From Oligoflexia bacterium (GTDB lineage Bacteria; Bdellovibrionota; UBA1018): a stretch of 6,240 nt of DNA. The notes beneath the pieces were generated by a model. That model was not told the origin of the DNA. It made no database searches and saw nothing but the letters and a program-made list of their open reading frames with translations. The stretch spans positions 1 through 6,240 of the forward strand of contig CAIYTD010000228.1 in the NCBI GenBank assembly GCA_903928955.1, read 5' to 3'. The translations under genes and the position numbers were made by a program. Of the stretch, positions 4,832-6,240 are shown one piece after another (the first letter of the stretch is position 1; every line of letters begins with the position of its first letter).

Positions 4832-6240
4832 TTGAATAAAAAAATAAATCTGAAAAAGCGAGTTTTTTTCTCCTCTAGAATCCTCGGTTTTTTTTCCGCT
4901 AACGCAATTGCTGCTCTCATCCTCTTCTTTATTCAAAAAAAAATTTGCTACCTCCCATTAAATAGCAAAACAGATGTCATTGGTTACCCCATCCATCAGA
5001 ATTTTAATATCAATCTTATTTTTTATCGCTATTATTACATACCTCTGCTCCTGCCCTTTTTAGCCATCGCCATTTGGCTCCTACCTATTTTTAGAACTGT
5101 TTTTTCTCATCCAAAAGAAACAAAAAAAACTGATTTTTTAATTAAAAAATCGGTATCGTTACAAAATAAAAAAGAAAAAATTTATTCAAGGCTGAAACAA
5201 ATAACGGTAGGACTCACGCTTTCCCTGATCTTCATTAACCCTTCCTATCCGCTTTCTCATTCTTTCTATCTCCAGCGCGTTCTTATTATTGGGATTTATC
5301 TTTTACTCGTCCATCTCATAGCTCAACCAACCCAAAGAATTTTTCTTCAAAAATTTTCCACTTCAGAGACCCTCTCGTTCATCAACTCACTCTTCACTCC
5401 TTTCACGGTACTTCCCCTTTGGATAGTATCTCAATCGACTCGAATCATTGAGAATGGAGCCAATGGAGTGAGTAAAATAGTTTCTTTTCCTTGGATTCAC
5501 CCTTTTTTTATGGGAATTCTTTTGATTTGCGTAGCTGCCTTCAGTTTCACTCGAATACGGTTAGCGCTTCGAACTCATCGAGTCACTGAAATCGAAACCC
5601 AACTCGTGCTCCTTATTCCCCTTTCCATTTTACTTTTCCTCATTCATTCAGGAAATTATGGCGAACTTGGCGGCCTTGATCTTTTCCACCATGGAGAAAC
5701 GCTTGCCTCTGCTCATTTATTGGCAAAAGGCTACTTCCCGTGGAAAAATATTTTCTTTATTCATGGCTTATTAGAAGATCCTATCAAATCACTAATAGGC
5801 ATGTTACACATCCAAAATACAGCTTGGGGAGCTCTTGCCGCCCAGGGATTCTATCTTGACCCTCTTTATTCGGTTCTACTTTACCTTTTTAGCATTGGAC
5901 TCTTTGGAATCCACCCTCTATACCCTCTGACTATCAGCTTTCTTCTCCCTTTTAGCCTTCCTAAGCTCTTTAGCCATGTTCATTTTAGATTTATTTTAAA
6001 TCCACTAGTAATTTTTAGTTTTTTTCTACTCATAAAAGATAAAAAAAAATGGCAAGTTTTTCTTTTCAGTTTTTTTCTTATTTTTCAATCTATTATCGCG
6101 CCTGAGTCGATTTTTAATATCCCTTCATTCGGCATCACCCTTCTCTGTTTTGAAATTTATCATTGGGGCAAGAAAAAAAAAATGCGAGACAACTTAAGTC
6201 TCACACTTCAAACTTCGATCTGGTGCCGTTGGCGCCCGCG
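4832..6240 (+). CDS. Large polytopic membrane protein, possible GT-C type glycosyltransferase (3' end cut)
   Basis: An open frame of 469 complete codons runs from TTG 4832 to the edge without a stop. The N-terminus is lysine-rich (NKKINLKKR), followed by hydrophobic segments near residues 16-35, 63-88, 121-138, 146-163, 180-199, 221-240 and 256-272, and more after 344. This indicates an integral inner-membrane protein with ten or more spans. A polar loop (about 273-343) holds GLDLFHHGETLASAHLLAKG followed by YFPWKNIFFIHG. Acidic residues near a short LxxG-(Y)-xPW/Y pattern and a later HG resemble the first large outer loop of GT-C transferases, which use polyprenyl-linked sugars. That link is inference; no family is firmly recognised. 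A basic loop lies at 94-122. It sits 3 nt after the methyltransferase, so the two are surely co-transcribed. Runs of 8 T, 9 A and 10 A occur within the frame. A flippase or polymerase is the main alternative. Confidence 0.75.
   Translation, partial: MNKKINLKKRVFFSSRILGFFSANAIAALILFFIQKKICYLPLNSKTDVIGYPIHQNFNINLIFYRYYYIPLLLPFLAIAIWLLPIFRTVFSHPKETKKTDFLIKKSVSLQNKKEKIYSRLKQITVGLTLSLIFINPSYPLSHSFYLQRVLIIGIYLLLVHLIAQPTQRIFLQKFSTSETLSFINSLFTPFTVLPLWIVSQSTRIIENGANGVSKIVSFPWIHPFFMGILLICVAAFSFTRIRLALRTHRVTEIETQLVLLIPLSILLFLIHSGNYGELGGLDLFHHGETLASAHLLAKGYFPWKNIFFIHGLLEDPIKSLIGMLHIQNTAWGALAAQGFYLDPLYSVLLYLFSIGLFGIHPLYPLTISFLLPFSLPKLFSHVHFRFILNPLVIFSFFLLIKDKKKWQVFLFSFFLIFQSIIAPESIFNIPSFGITLLCFEIYHWGKKKKMRDNLSLTLQTSIWCRWRP

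Noticed and set aside
4853..4869. A5-GCGAG-T7 as a terminator
   Set aside because: It is an A-T only stem within the N-terminal coding region of the membrane protein and is explained by Lys and Phe codons.

Overview
The window comes from a bacterium with a moderately AT-rich genome (roughly 40% G+C, judged by eye). Genes are tightly packed, Shine-Dalgarno sites are mostly good, and GTG and TTG starts are common. No gene identifies the phylum. The UDP-glucose dehydrogenase reads like the common bacterial form, so a Gram-negative host is plausible but unproven. There is no tRNA, rRNA, CRISPR array, insertion sequence or phage gene.

Layout: a UDP-glucose 6-dehydrogenase gene (ugd) runs leftward from 1021 and is cut by the left edge. 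A 102-bp A/T-rich divergent control region (1022-1123) separates it from five rightward genes. These are an NAD-dependent sugar-nucleotide epimerase (1124-2113), a membrane-anchored family 2 glycosyltransferase (2129-3358), a small SAM-dependent methyltransferase (3355-3981), a second, larger SAM-dependent methyltransferase (4046-4828), and a large polytopic membrane protein (4832 to the right edge, cut) with features suggesting a GT-C type glycosyltransferase. Spacings of 15, -4, 64 and 3 nt point to one operon, possibly with an extra internal promoter ahead of the second methyltransferase.

How the genes may work together: ugd would make UDP-glucuronate and the epimerase would interconvert a nucleotide sugar. 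The family 2 enzyme resembles those that load a sugar onto a polyprenyl-phosphate carrier at the cytoplasmic face. The multi-spanning protein is a candidate to use such a lipid-linked sugar on the far side of the membrane. The two methyltransferases may methylate a sugar, a lipid or another cluster product. The theme is assembly of a cell-surface glycan or glycolipid; the product cannot be read from this window.

The points most worth a second look are the membrane protein at the right end (TTG start, HHGE and HG loop motifs, a 10-A tract near the edge), the inverted repeat overlapping the putative promoter in the divergent region, and the pairing of two dissimilar methyltransferases with a lipid-sugar type transferase. 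Most of this resembles an ordinary polysaccharide locus, and I do not claim a new system.
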